Assembly: GCA_019828565.1 (NCBI GenBank)
Contig: JAHDYR010000007.1
Coordinates: 620,001 to 684,000 of the forward strand
DNA: 64,000 nt
Source: Carpediemonas membranifera
Lineage: Eukaryota > Fornicata
Direction of reading: 5' to 3'
The notes under the pieces are model-generated. The model was not told the DNA's origin. It did not search any database and saw only the letters and a list, made by a program, of their open reading frames with translations. The position numbers and the translations under genes are program-made. Below are positions 37,179-46,519 of the stretch, piece after piece; the first letter of the stretch is position 1; each line of letters begins with the position of its first letter.

Positions 37179-38051
37179 TCACATGTCCTCCTCGTCGTCC
37201 TCCTCCTTGACGTCCATGTCCTCGACGTTCTCCTCGACCTCCTCCTCTTCGTCCTCCTCATCATCCTCATCGTCGTCAATCTTAGGCGCGAGATAGTATG
37301 TGATGAAGCCGAGGCCCTCAATATCGTAGCTCACGGAGAGGGGCACGGCGTTCGAGAGGGACAGGCGCACCCGGTTCGAGAGCGTCGTCGCCTTGGTGAA
37401 CGTCTGCAAGTACCGGAGGGCAAACGACAGCGAAACGTCGTTCTTGCGGTTGATCTTGACACCCTCGTCGAGCCCGTCGTCCTCGTCGCCCGAGGAGGAG
37501 GACCGTAGCGAGATCGACCCGGAGGCCTGCTCGCCGTTCACGCTGAACTTCACGCAGGACGGCTCGGCCTCAATGGTAACGGCGTCGCCGAACTGTGCGA
37601 GGTAGCGCATCTTGTTCTGGAAGGAGGCGGAGTCCATAGAGACGGTGACCTCGTACTCAGTCTCGGGCACGCCAAGGGACTCGGCGTCGATGTCCATCTC
37701 CTTCATCTCGAAGGAGACGACGTCCTTGCCGTCCTTGGACTCGAGGATGAGGGTGAGGAAGTCGTCCTCGTCCTTCTTCCGGATGGTGACGCTGTCGTCG
37801 TTGCGAGCACCTTTGAGAATCTTGGACATTGTTACAAAGTTGATGCCAACCACTGTGGAGGCATCGCATCTAAAGTGCTGGAAACCATCGTCACAAAGAA
37901 CGAGATGGAGCAACGCTACGCATGAACTGTCCATGCTGTGAATTGTGATGCCCGTAGGGGAGAAAGAGACATTCGCTTGGTTCACAAGTTCTTTCACAGC
38001 ATCAAGAATGCGCTTAAGAACGCCAGCTTCTTCAAGGAGAGCTTCAAACAT
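37179..38051 (-). CDS. PCNA: proliferating cell nuclear antigen with long acidic tail
   Basis: A 290-residue sliding clamp for DNA polymerase. Both PCNA domains are clear: MFEALLEEAGVLKRILDAVKEL, GITIHSMDSSCVALLHLVL, the interdomain linker LGVPETEY, FALRYLQTFTKATTLS and VPLSVSYDIEGLGFITYYLAPKI. The canonical protein ends a few residues after APKI. Here about 32 further residues follow, almost all Asp, Glu or Val (37182-37280). The upstream open frame (to 38195) is not conserved; the ATG at 38049-38051 matches family starts. Confidence 0.97.
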   Translation of the reverse strand: MFEALLEEAGVLKRILDAVKELVNQANVSFSPTGITIHSMDSSCVALLHLVLCDDGFQHFRCDASTVVGINFVTMSKILKGARNDDSVTIRKKDEDDFLTLILESKDGKDVVSFEMKEMDIDAESLGVPETEYEVTVSMDSASFQNKMRYLAQFGDAVTIEAEPSCVKFSVNGEQASGSISLRSSSSGDEDDGLDEGVKINRKNDVSLSFALRYLQTFTKATTLSNRVRLSLSNAVPLSVSYDIEGLGFITYYLAPKIDDDEDDEEDEEEEVEENVEDMDVKEEDDEEDM

Positions 38052-38278
38052 GAGTTCTCTTTTTCGCGCACAATTTCGCCCGATCCTTAAAGTGCGAAAT
38101 GACTTTGCCGAGTCAGGCGCAGATAAGAAGAAGTTTTCCTGCTGAGACTCCTCGCAATACGTGGTATGCATGATGCACGATTCGAAGTTTGGCACAGTCG
38201 ATCATCCAACAATCATTCAACCCGCTGCTATCCCATGCATCCGGTCAACCGCAATAAGTTTATAACAAGGCCTGGACC

Positions 38279-41200
38279 CTAGTCCTCGGCCGTATATAGG
38301 CTATCCACACTCACCTCGTCCCTCTGGACCGCCGCCTTCACCGCCCGGATCTTCTCCCGCAAGTGCATGTCCGTCAGCTCCTTGCTGGCCTCCTCAAGCT
38401 GCTCCAAAAGCACCACAAGACGCCGCAACACACGCACCACATTCCCCTCATACGAAAAGGGCGAACCGACATGGTCGCGATCCGGATTGGCGGCGAGACA
38501 CGCGCTCAGGTCCTTGCCCTCGGCCCAGGCTCGGACGACGGGCACGCAGGTAAGGTGCACGGCGCGGTGTGCAAATTCTTCGCCCTCGGCCTCCAGTCCA
38601 GCACGTGACATGGCCCCGCCGATGGTTTGGGCAGTCGCTCTGACTGAATCAATTGACGCAATCAAAACCTGGTCCTTGGAGATTGGCTCGAGGCTACGCA
38701 TGTCCGTCTCATCCACCATAGTCGCCAGCAGCGCCGCGGTCTGTCCAACGGTCAGCTCCCTCGTGGCGTTGGCCAGCATGACCTCCGTAACGAGAAGCTC
38801 GTTGGCGGTGTTAATGTTGCGGGCAAAGGCGCCCTTGTAAATCGGTGTGTACGTCTGATCGACGAACCCGAGCTCGCGGAGGACTTCCCGCATGCGTTCG
38901 ACGGTGGACAGAAGGACGGTGGCGGTGCCTTGGTCCACGACGTGGCGGAGCTCGGTCATGCGGGTCTCCCGACGCCGGAGCTCTTCGTATCCGGCAAGCT
39001 CTTTCCGGACACGTGAGAGGCCGCGAGGGTCTTTTCCGGCATCGTTGACTGTGGTTGACCACATCTTACGAACCTCGGTAACAGCGGACCCCAGCGCCTT
39101 GAACCTCGCCTGGTACGCCTCCACCTCGGGCCCGCCCTTGACCGTGATAAATGGCGAATCAGACGCGCCGATCCAGCAAGACCCGTGGCGATCGAACGGG
39201 GGTAGCGGCTCGAACAGGTCGTCGAGCTTGGCCCCACGATGCCGGTCGAAGGCCTTCCGCTCCTCCTTGCTGAGGTGGACCTGCGCCACCGCCCGGGCGA
39301 CTGTCTCGAACATTCCTGGCCAGTTGCTCTCGTCCGTCGCCTGATCGGCGGGTGGGACTGTGAAGACGAAGTTCGACACATGGGCAAGATCTTGGATACG
39401 GATCTTTTTCAATAAAAATCTGCTTCCAGATCCAGTGTATGGGCCAATACCGGCCTCGTCACAGCGGACGACGACGGCGAGGGTGCCGAGGCCGTCGTCT
39501 GAGACGACCAGACCCCAACCCCAATCCTCCGCCCCGACAACGGCAAACACACCGCGGCCGATGAGTATGGACTTCTGGGGCGACTGGGCGATTGTGTCGG
39601 ATCGCTTGGTCTTGACCGCTCGCCGACCCCGCTTGGCCTTGCCTGCTGCCTTGGCGGCCTGGGCTTTCGCCAGTGCGGTCAAGGCGGGTGCCAGGGCACG
39701 CTGGGCCGCCTCTCTCGCCCGGACAGCCCCCTCGTACGCCGCGAACAGGGCCGTCGCTGACTCTGTCGCTCCATGCTTCAGCCTCATTGTCGGGGCATAC
39801 AAGAGCGCGTTAAACTGCTCGGCCTTTGTCTGGGCGATATCTCGCGTCTGATACTGCAGGAAAGTCTTGTTCAAAAGCCCTTCGAGGCCGCTATCATCAG
39901 TTGATGTCATCATCTTGAGTAGCGTCGAGTAAGTCATGTGGAACGACGAATCAAGGTTATCCGCCGCTCCGGCAATCATTGCGCGGCACTCTGACTCAGA
40001 AATAGATTCAGAGATCATCGTAATGACTCTTCCAAAGTCGTCAACGTTCCTCCGACCCGCCCGGCCGGCCATCTGGATGTACTCGCCGCTGGACAGGAGG
40101 CGCGTCTTCACACCGTCCCACTTGGTGACCTTGGTGAATATCACGGTCCTGGCCGGCATATTGAGGCCCATGCCGAACGTCTCGGTCGCAAAGAGCACTT
40201 TAAGGAGGCCCATGCCGAAGAGCATCTCCGTCAGCTCCTTCATCGTGGGGAGCAGCCCGCTGTGGTGCACGCCGATGCCTGCCTCGAACACGGGGAGTGC
40301 CTCCTTGATTGTCTCCATATCCCGTGTAGATGCGGGTAGACGGTCAATGGCGCTGGAGTAGATTCGCCGAATCATGTGCCGCGTGCCCTCTGTCACACCG
40401 ATCGCGCTCGCCTGGGCCTTGCCGGGCGAGTTCTTGAGCGCACGGGCAAGCGCCCTCGCGTTCTTCTCCACCTCGCGCTTGCTGAACGCGAACACGATGA
40501 TGGGCAGGCCAGTCTTGTCCTTCTCAGCCTCCCCGCGGTCTGCCGAGAGATGCTGAATGATCTGCCGCAGCTTATCCATGTCCGTCCCCTTATTGCCGCT
40601 AAAACTGCTCAACTCAACTGGAGTCACTGCCGAGTCATGACTCGACTTAACTCCGTGAGTTCTAGCGATGTAGTCCATTGCTGTCTGGAACCCGGCCTCG
40701 TGGAACCCGGAGCTGTCCTGAATGCACTTGAGCTCTGACACGGCCGTGCCGGACTCTCCGGCACTCCGGATGGGGATATACGTGACGAGTGGAGTGGGCC
40801 TGTATTCCGTGTAAATCACGTGGCAGGGGAAGAGCTGGATCGGGCGTGCGTGGCCCATCAACGCTGGCCGATCGTGCAAGCTCGCGATCCAACCCGCGAA
40901 CTGGGCCGCGTTGGGGATGGTAGCCGACAGGAACACGCACCGTGTCTCCTGCGGCAGGTGTATCATGGTCTCCTCCCACACCACGCCCCGCTCGGCGTCC
41001 CGCATGTAGTGCACCTCGTCGAACACCACCCACGCCATGCTGCCGACGATGTCGTCGCCCCTGTAGAGGAGGTCGCGGAGGATCTCGGTGGTCATCACCA
41101 CAACCGGTGCGTTCGGTGCAATGGACGTGTCTCCAGTCCGGAGGCCGACGTTGCCCGCCCCGAACTCGTCGGCAAGGTCCTTATACTTCTGGTTGGACAG

Positions 41201-41698
41201 CGCCTTGATAGGTGACGTGTACACTATGCGCTGGTTGTTCCTCAGGGCCTGGGCAATCGCGTACTCGGCCACCACGGTCTTACCCGCGCTGGTGTGGGCC
41301 GAGACGAGCACAGACTCGTTACGGGAGACCGCACTGATTGCCTGGACCTGGAAGGGGTCAAGCTCGAAGGGGAACTCCTTGGCCATGTCTGTGGGCCGGG
41401 GGAGCGTGAAGACGGCATCGTCCTCGGGGAGCTGCTCGACAAGCGAACGCATGGAGGAGGGGAAGGCGACTTGATGCTTGCATACCTTGCGTTCATCGGT
41501 AATCTCGTAGCCTCGGGAGTCGTAGTACTTGTCCTGCTGCACATCGCGGATTACTGGCTGGTTCAGCTCGATTCTAAGTGAATCCTTTGAGGAATGTGCT
41601 CCGGCTCCAGTATCCGAGTTCGATCTCTTCTCCTCTACTGAAACATCGGTAGGTGCTTTCCGTAGGACCGGCCCAAGGACGTCTAGGAGGTCGTCCAT
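38279..41698 (-). CDS. MTR4: MTR4-type Ski2-like RNA helicase
   Basis: A 1,139-residue DExH helicase. The motifs are SAHTSAGKT (Walker A), SPIKALSNQKY, FDEVHYM, LSATIPNAAQFAGWI, TEYRPTPLVTYI, FGMGLNMPARTVIFTK and QMAGRAGRR. The central insertion matches the Mtr4 arch (MRLKHGA to PPADQA, about residues 620-860), though the KOW part is divergent. The C-terminal helical domain has SDLHMREK-like ELTDMHLREKIRAV. MTR4 feeds RNA to the nuclear exosome for rRNA processing and decay; Ski2 is the cytosolic paralogue, and the CHVIYTEYRPTPL block favours MTR4. The start is the ATG at 41696-41698; longer frames would run into the SEC13 promoter. Confidence 0.9.
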   Translation of the reverse strand: MDDLLDVLGPVLRKAPTDVSVEEKRSNSDTGAGAHSSKDSLRIELNQPVIRDVQQDKYYDSRGYEITDERKVCKHQVAFPSSMRSLVEQLPEDDAVFTLPRPTDMAKEFPFELDPFQVQAISAVSRNESVLVSAHTSAGKTVVAEYAIAQALRNNQRIVYTSPIKALSNQKYKDLADEFGAGNVGLRTGDTSIAPNAPVVVMTTEILRDLLYRGDDIVGSMAWVVFDEVHYMRDAERGVVWEETMIHLPQETRCVFLSATIPNAAQFAGWIASLHDRPALMGHARPIQLFPCHVIYTEYRPTPLVTYIPIRSAGESGTAVSELKCIQDSSGFHEAGFQTAMDYIARTHGVKSSHDSAVTPVELSSFSGNKGTDMDKLRQIIQHLSADRGEAEKDKTGLPIIVFAFSKREVEKNARALARALKNSPGKAQASAIGVTEGTRHMIRRIYSSAIDRLPASTRDMETIKEALPVFEAGIGVHHSGLLPTMKELTEMLFGMGLLKVLFATETFGMGLNMPARTVIFTKVTKWDGVKTRLLSSGEYIQMAGRAGRRNVDDFGRVITMISESISESECRAMIAGAADNLDSSFHMTYSTLLKMMTSTDDSGLEGLLNKTFLQYQTRDIAQTKAEQFNALLYAPTMRLKHGATESATALFAAYEGAVRAREAAQRALAPALTALAKAQAAKAAGKAKRGRRAVKTKRSDTIAQSPQKSILIGRGVFAVVGAEDWGWGLVVSDDGLGTLAVVVRCDEAGIGPYTGSGSRFLLKKIRIQDLAHVSNFVFTVPPADQATDESNWPGMFETVARAVAQVHLSKEERKAFDRHRGAKLDDLFEPLPPFDRHGSCWIGASDSPFITVKGGPEVEAYQARFKALGSAVTEVRKMWSTTVNDAGKDPRGLSRVRKELAGYEELRRRETRMTELRHVVDQGTATVLLSTVERMREVLRELGFVDQTYTPIYKGAFARNINTANELLVTEVMLANATRELTVGQTAALLATMVDETDMRSLEPISKDQVLIASIDSVRATAQTIGGAMSRAGLEAEGEEFAHRAVHLTCVPVVRAWAEGKDLSACLAANPDRDHVGSPFSYEGNVVRVLRRLVVLLEQLEEASKELTDMHLREKIRAVKAAVQRDEVSVDSLYTAED

Positions 41699-41884
41699 TG
41701 CGAGTCGGCATAAACTGCGTCGTACTAATTCAGCCCGAGCATGACCCCTATGACGCCCCGCAATGACGATACAGGGTGCTATAGAGTAGCTCCGCCCGCC
41801 ATCAGCCAGTTCAGGCGATTTATGTGACATGTATTTCGGACAAGACATCAAGAGCTGTTTCCCAGATCATCACTATTGAGCGCG

Positions 41885-42862
41885 ATGGAGATACTGAAAT
41901 ATGATCCTGGTCACCGTGACCTTGTTGTTTGTTCAACAAGCCGCCCCAAGGCTGCCTATCTCTCTCCTCTTACGCAGATCGATGTCCAATACAACTTTTA
42001 TGGGACAAGGCTCGCTTCTACCAGCGCCGACGGCTCTCTAAGGATATTTGATGTAGAAGACGGCAAGGAGACGTTGTTAGAAGAGCTCCGGTCGCATGCT
42101 GGGCCCGTGTACACCGTGTCCTGGTCAAACCCCCGCTGCGGCAACTACATTGCCACGTGCGGTGTAGATAACGACCGTGGTCGCCTCGCCATCTACGAAG
42201 AGGTCTCCACGGACAGCTTCAACCTCGTCCACCAGATGGACGTCGGGGCGCGGCTCACGACGGTGCAGTTCAGGCCGGACGACTTTACTACGGAGCCCCG
42301 CACTGTCATCGCGTGCGCCGGTGAAGAGTCTAACGGCATTGGAGTGTTGTACTTCGTTGAGAAGACTCGGACTGGCTGGAACACGACCATGCTGACAAAC
42401 CTGAAGACGGGTCCAGCCACCGCCCTCTCATGGGCCCCGCCCGGCATTTCATTCACTGGAGAAAGCAACGGAATCGCGAGTGTCGCGCTGACTGGTGCGA
42501 ACGGTGTTGTGCAGATTATGTCAAACAACGGGAGGGAATGGACTGAGGCGGACGTGCTCCCCATGCCCCGCCGCACTGCTGGGCGGGACGTATCATGGGC
42601 TCCCAACATTGGCGTCACCGTGACCCAGATCGCCGCGGCAGACGGCGAGGGCGTCCGCGTGTTCAGCAGAGACCAGAGTTCATTTGAGGGCTGGACCCAC
42701 ACTGAGCTCCCCCTCCCCGCGGGCGCTGGGGAGGTGTGGTCACTCTCGTGGAATCAGACGGGGACGGTCCTGGCCGTGGCACACGGGGCGAACCGGGTAA
42801 CCGCGATGGCCATGAACGTGTCCGACGGGCAGTGGGTCGAGGTGTCGAGCTTCGAGGGATGA
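41885..42862 (+). CDS. SEC13: SEC13 WD40 protein
   Basis: A 325-residue six-bladed WD40 protein. Landmarks: IDVQYNFYGTRLASTSADGSLRIFDVE, LRSHAGPVYTVSWSNPRCGNYIATCG, GRDVSWAPNIG and VWSLSWNQTGTVLAVAHGANRVT. The last block is the characteristic Sec13 C-terminal signature. SEC13 works both in the COPII coat at ER exit sites and in the Nup84/107 arm of the nuclear pore. The open frame starts with TTG at 41876; the ATG is at 41885. The 186-bp gap to the divergent MTR4 start is shared promoter space. Confidence 0.94.
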   Translation: MEILKYDPGHRDLVVCSTSRPKAAYLSPLTQIDVQYNFYGTRLASTSADGSLRIFDVEDGKETLLEELRSHAGPVYTVSWSNPRCGNYIATCGVDNDRGRLAIYEEVSTDSFNLVHQMDVGARLTTVQFRPDDFTTEPRTVIACAGEESNGIGVLYFVEKTRTGWNTTMLTNLKTGPATALSWAPPGISFTGESNGIASVALTGANGVVQIMSNNGREWTEADVLPMPRRTAGRDVSWAPNIGVTVTQIAAADGEGVRVFSRDQSSFEGWTHTELPLPAGAGEVWSLSWNQTGTVLAVAHGANRVTAMAMNVSDGQWVEVSSFEG

Positions 42863-42933
42863 TAAAGGAGACGACGAGGGAGGACTGACTCGAGAATTTT
42901 GACTGCGCGGGAGAGGTTCGAAGAGAGCAAATC

Positions 42934-43695
42934 ATGGATCGCAGCATGCTAGGAAGCTCCTCGAGCAAGCTTAGGATACGGCAGCTCAGCGACAAGCTCG
43001 GTTCGCTTCAAGCTGGCCTTGAAGACGAGAAGATTGCCCGTCGCGACGCCGTTGAGACGAAGCTCCATGCTCTTGATGAGAAGCTCACCAAGACAGCTAT
43101 AGCTGAAGAAAGCAAGATGAAAGTCCTCAAGGATCAGCTCGCGAAGCTCCAGCAGACGCTCCAGGAGGAACGCCAATCAAGAGACATCTTTAGTGAACGG
43201 AAAGCCAAAGAGCTGAGCCTCGTCGAGTCATCTATCACTCTCGACATGAACGTAGAACGCCAGGCCCGCAAGGATAGCGAGGCTAAGATCCTGAAGGCCA
43301 TCGATGAGCGCGCCTACGCCCATCGCCTCGAGCTCTCCAAGGACCGCAAGGGGCGGGAGGAGCAAGAGGAGAAGCTCAACAAGCAGCTTGCGCAGGACAT
43401 TATGCAGCTCTCCGACAGTCTTGATACTGAGCGGGAGGACCGGGAAGAGAAGTACCACGCCATGATTGGGCGCCTGCAGAGTGAGATCCAGACCGTCACG
43501 GAAGCCATCCAGGCCGAGAGGAAGGTCAGAGAGGAGTCGGAGCAGACCATGTTCAAGATGCTGGAGGACGTGGCGACCCGTATCCAGGCCGATATTGCCA
43601 AGGAGAAGGCCGACCGGGAGCAGACTGAGGAGACGCTGCTCCAGCTGCTCGAGCGGACATGCCAGAGTGTGGAGGTGTCGCTGAGAGGAGATTAG
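42934..43695 (+). CDS. striated-fiber assemblin / beta-giardin homologue
   Basis: A 253-residue coiled-coil protein almost free of Pro and Gly. It has a short non-helical head (MDRSMLGSSSSKLR) and then a rod with repeating DEK-x-x-R-x-x, LDMNVERQARKDSE, LDTEREDREEKYH and IQAERKVREESE units. The roughly 28-29-residue spacing of acidic-basic blocks is the SF-assemblin pattern. In green algae these proteins form fibers on microtubular flagellar roots; in Giardia beta-giardin lines the ventral disc. It supports a flagellated cell with microtubular roots. ATG at 42934. Confidence 0.9.
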   Translation: MDRSMLGSSSSKLRIRQLSDKLGSLQAGLEDEKIARRDAVETKLHALDEKLTKTAIAEESKMKVLKDQLAKLQQTLQEERQSRDIFSERKAKELSLVESSITLDMNVERQARKDSEAKILKAIDERAYAHRLELSKDRKGREEQEEKLNKQLAQDIMQLSDSLDTEREDREEKYHAMIGRLQSEIQTVTEAIQAERKVREESEQTMFKMLEDVATRIQADIAKEKADREQTEETLLQLLERTCQSVEVSLRGD

Positions 43696-43862
43696 GGCTT
43701 AGAGGTATAAACTTTACATTACGGTGCATCCCTGTGTCATGTGTTGTTACCGGGATGCAGTTGTCATGAGTCCCACCAAATCAATGTTAGTAGCGCTTGT
43801 GCATCCAAATAGACGCTAACAATACAACGCCACTCATACGAGGTCGGCCAAGAATTTATCTC

Positions 43863-44273
43863 TTAGACACGGAGGATGCGGCCCTTGATCTCGTCCATGG
43901 TGATGTCCGAGAGATCGTTGCCCTGAACCTCAGTCATGATGCCAGCGAACTGTCTTCTAAGGGACTCCTTGGAGGAGGCATAAACCATCTTGGAGCGGAT
44001 GGGGGCGCCGTCGGGAGACCAGAAGATGAACACGATGCGGGACTTGGCGCAGCCGTCGTCCTCGTAATCAACGTCCAGAATGCCGTAGCGGGCGTCCTTC
44101 TCGGGGAACTTGGAGACGAATTCCTCGAAATCAGCGTCGGGCTCGCCAACAGCGTCGGGGATGATTTCAGTGAGGTCCTCGTTGACACGGAAGGTGGCGT
44201 ACTTGTACTTCCGGGACATCTTCATCTCCTCGTAGATCTTCACACAGGCTTCGCCAACAGAAACACCGCTCAT
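43863..44273 (-). CDS. ADF/cofilin
   Basis: A 136-residue actin-depolymerizing factor homology domain protein. It starts MSGVSVGEACVKIYEEMK, with the regulatory N-terminal Ser in its usual place. It has YKYATFRVNEDL, KDARYGILDVDYE, RIVFIFWSPDGAPIRSKMVYASSKESLRR (about residues 79-107, the long actin-binding helix) and a C-terminal SDITMDEI segment. Length and motifs are standard. It binds ADP-actin and severs filaments in the cytosol. ATG at 44271-44273. Confidence 0.96.
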   Translation of the reverse strand: MSGVSVGEACVKIYEEMKMSRKYKYATFRVNEDLTEIIPDAVGEPDADFEEFVSKFPEKDARYGILDVDYEDDGCAKSRIVFIFWSPDGAPIRSKMVYASSKESLRRQFAGIMTEVQGNDLSDITMDEIKGRILRV

Positions 44274-44354
44274 CTTGCTTGTTTGTATGTTGTCTGTATA
44301 TTTTACGTTGATACATGAGCGCCTTTAACATTTGCTCGACGCTTCACCTGGCCG

Positions 44355-45056
44355 ATGTCGGAAGAGATTGATCCGTTCGAAGCTGCAATTGACGACCTGA
44401 TCGTTCAGGATAAGGCTGAAAGGGCCAAAATCGAAGAGCTGAAATCGAAGACGCCCGAGAAGCCCGAGGAATCAAAGAAGGCCGAAGAAACGGACAAGAA
44501 GGCTGCGGATCCTGCCGATGAAGATGCAATGGCCGCGTTGAAACAGATGCTAGGCAACGGTCGTTCTGACGTCAGCGACGAGCGCCTCGCCGGCCTTGAC
44601 AGAATGATGCAAGATTTCCAACAAGGTATGGCCCTCTTCGAGACCCTACCCGAGGGTGAACGCAACGCGCTCGAGCAGGATTTCGAGGAGTCAATGCGCG
44701 CCAACATGGAGCAGATGATGCAAGGCCCCGAAATGGAAGAGTTCATGTCCTCCATGGCCAACCAGATGTTCAGCGCCGAATCAATCGTGCCCTGGATGAG
44801 CAAGGTCGCCCCAAGGTTCAAGAAGCACCTGGAGAAGAAGGGAGGCTCGTATAAGCCCGAGGAGCTGACATCATACAAGGCCCAGTTAGGGTGCATGGAG
44901 CGCATCCTCAAGCACTACGAGACCGCGCCGTCTGATGTTGACACTGCCTTTAAGCTGCTCGAGGAGTTGAACACGTTGGGTGATATGCCGGAGGATTTCC
45001 AGGACGAGATTGCCGATATTCTCGGTGAAATGGGCATGGACGGCATGGGCATGTGA
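44355..45056 (+). CDS. PEX19: PEX19 peroxisomal import receptor
   Basis: A 233-residue Pex19. The acidic, disordered N terminus holds the Pex3-binding region near residues 8-25. A middle amphipathic helix carries LDRMMQDFQQGMALFETL. The folded C-terminal domain has EEFMSSMANQMFSAESIVPWMSKVAPRFKKHL (about 134-165) and a final helix ELNTLGDMPEDFQDEI. This is the farnesylated-receptor fold that binds membrane peroxins. The usual C-terminal CaaX box is absent: the protein ends Met-Gly-Met after a Gly/Met-rich stretch. Pex19 delivers peroxisomal membrane proteins, so its presence implies peroxisomes or a derived compartment. ATG at 44355, about 80 bp from the divergent cofilin start. Confidence 0.9.
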   Translation: MSEEIDPFEAAIDDLIVQDKAERAKIEELKSKTPEKPEESKKAEETDKKAADPADEDAMAALKQMLGNGRSDVSDERLAGLDRMMQDFQQGMALFETLPEGERNALEQDFEESMRANMEQMMQGPEMEEFMSSMANQMFSAESIVPWMSKVAPRFKKHLEKKGGSYKPEELTSYKAQLGCMERILKHYETAPSDVDTAFKLLEELNTLGDMPEDFQDEIADILGEMGMDGMGM

Positions 45057-45072
45057 GCATTCTAGAGTTTAA

Positions 45073-45327
45073 ATGGACATAGCTGGGCAGAAAGTAGTCC
45101 CGATTCGTTCAGTGAGCTCAGGCGTGTATCTGGTCGTGTTGCCCCGAGGCGATCTTGAAAATCGACATATTCAATCGGTCAAGGACGGTCCGTCGCATCA
45201 CGAGACAGAAGAAATGGGACAGGGACCTTCTAGTGCAGAAACGATGACCGAGAACGCTATCTATAAGGAGCCTGTTGAGAATTGTGTTGAGGATAATGTC
45301 GAGGAGGTCGTGAATGATGACGAGTAG
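45073..45327 (+). CDS. possible small acidic protein (84 residues)
   Basis: An ATG-initiated frame beginning 16 bp after the PEX19 stop, starting MDIAGQKVVPIRSVSSGVYL and ending in an acidic Glu/Asp/Val run. The first 35 residues look foldable, the rest disordered. Nothing resembles a known family, and it may be part of the PEX19 3' UTR. Confidence 0.3.
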   Translation: MDIAGQKVVPIRSVSSGVYLVVLPRGDLENRHIQSVKDGPSHHETEEMGQGPSSAETMTENAIYKEPVENCVEDNVEEVVNDDE

Positions 45328-45552
45328 TTTTTTCTTTCTGAAGCCATATTGAGCCATTAAAAGACACACCAGTGGTTAAGCGCGTGTATGGAGTAACCAG
45401 AACGGACCTTTCGTCGAATCACTTTCTGATCAGAAGACGCATGGAAGGTAGATGTCGTGGTGTGCACCCAATCCATCGTCGAACGCACGGCCACACTCTT
45501 GCCATTCCTTTACAACAAGTACTACTTTGTGCAACTGTAGCACCGCCGACAC

Positions 45553-46182
45553 TCACTGTCCAGGCGTGTCGGCACCATTATACACACGGAGCTCGGCTGG
45601 CCACATCCTCTCGTAGTCGGTGGGCGCAGTCGGATCCAGAAAGTCTGAGAGCAGCAGGTTAGACTCGTGCTCCAGCAAGGACGCGGGCGAGAATTCGGAA
45701 GCACTCCCCGCAGAGTCACGGATGGACTCATTGATCTCTCTTGGTAGCGGGGACTCGATACGATAGCCTGATGCACTCAACACGTCCTCTACGTATTGGA
45801 TCGCTGCCCTGAGGTTGACGCCATAGTCCACCGGCTCGGGCTGCTCACGACGGGAAAGGGGAACTGTTACTAGCGAAGGAGTAGCGGTGATCGATCCAGA
45901 CGTGCCAATCGTCGTAGTGACGGGCGTGTTCGGAATTTCTACAGGCTCCGCGACCGGCGATTTCGGCGCAGCCTTCCTACCGCCTCTTCCACGACCACGT
46001 CCGCGTCCTCGCCCTCTTCCAGTGCCTCTCCCACCACGCTTTGTCGCCGGCTTGCCCGCTGTTGCCTTCATACGAGGAGTATATGGCTCTTCGTTCGTTG
46101 AAGGAGAGCTTGTCGCCGGACCAGGATCTATTCTGCCTCCACTGACTGAGCGCGTTGTTCTCCTCTGTCCACGGGCCCGCAT
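45553..46182 (-). CDS. RG-rich low-complexity protein
   Basis: A 209-residue frame with an ATG at 46180-46182. Residues about 45-75 are a Gly-Arg repeat tract (GRGTGRGRGRGRGRGRGG), a typical RNA-binding and arginine-methylation region, flanked by Ser/Thr/Pro-rich sequence. The C-terminal third (VNLRAAIQYVEDVLSASGY, SLLEHESNLLLSDFLDP) could fold into helices. It is probably a nuclear or nucleolar RNA-associated protein. No orthology is claimed. Confidence 0.55.
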   Translation of the reverse strand: MRARGQRRTTRSVSGGRIDPGPATSSPSTNEEPYTPRMKATAGKPATKRGGRGTGRGRGRGRGRGRGGRKAAPKSPVAEPVEIPNTPVTTTIGTSGSITATPSLVTVPLSRREQPEPVDYGVNLRAAIQYVEDVLSASGYRIESPLPREINESIRDSAGSASEFSPASLLEHESNLLLSDFLDPTAPTDYERMWPAELRVYNGADTPGQ

Positions 46183-46519
46183 TGCCCTGGCTCGTTACGG
46201 TATGTGTCGTGACAGTATTATGCCCGCCAGATCTCGGCCAGATCGATGTGGCGGGACGATCGTTGACCATCTCAATTGGCACCCTCCAGGGGGTCTAGGC
46301 CCTCCCCAGAACTCACGCAGCGCCACTTCATTTTTGCGCTTTTTTTGGTGGGATGGTGATCTCATCCCACTTTCTCCGGAAATGAGTGCATCGACTAATT
46401 TGGGGTAAACGGTGCTGCTCAGGTGTTAGCCTTGGGGGCTTTCTGGGTCTATCAACATGCATCCTAATATGAGCTGACGGAATCGAATCTTGACCAAATT
46501 TTGGCGATTTTAAGGAGAT
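46183..46519. other. intergenic region, 337 bp
   Basis: AT-richer sequence between the start of the RG-rich gene and the stop of SCS-beta, including a run of T at about 46339-46347. I see no gene. It probably holds the 3' UTR of SCS-beta and the promoter of the RG-rich gene. Confidence 0.4.
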
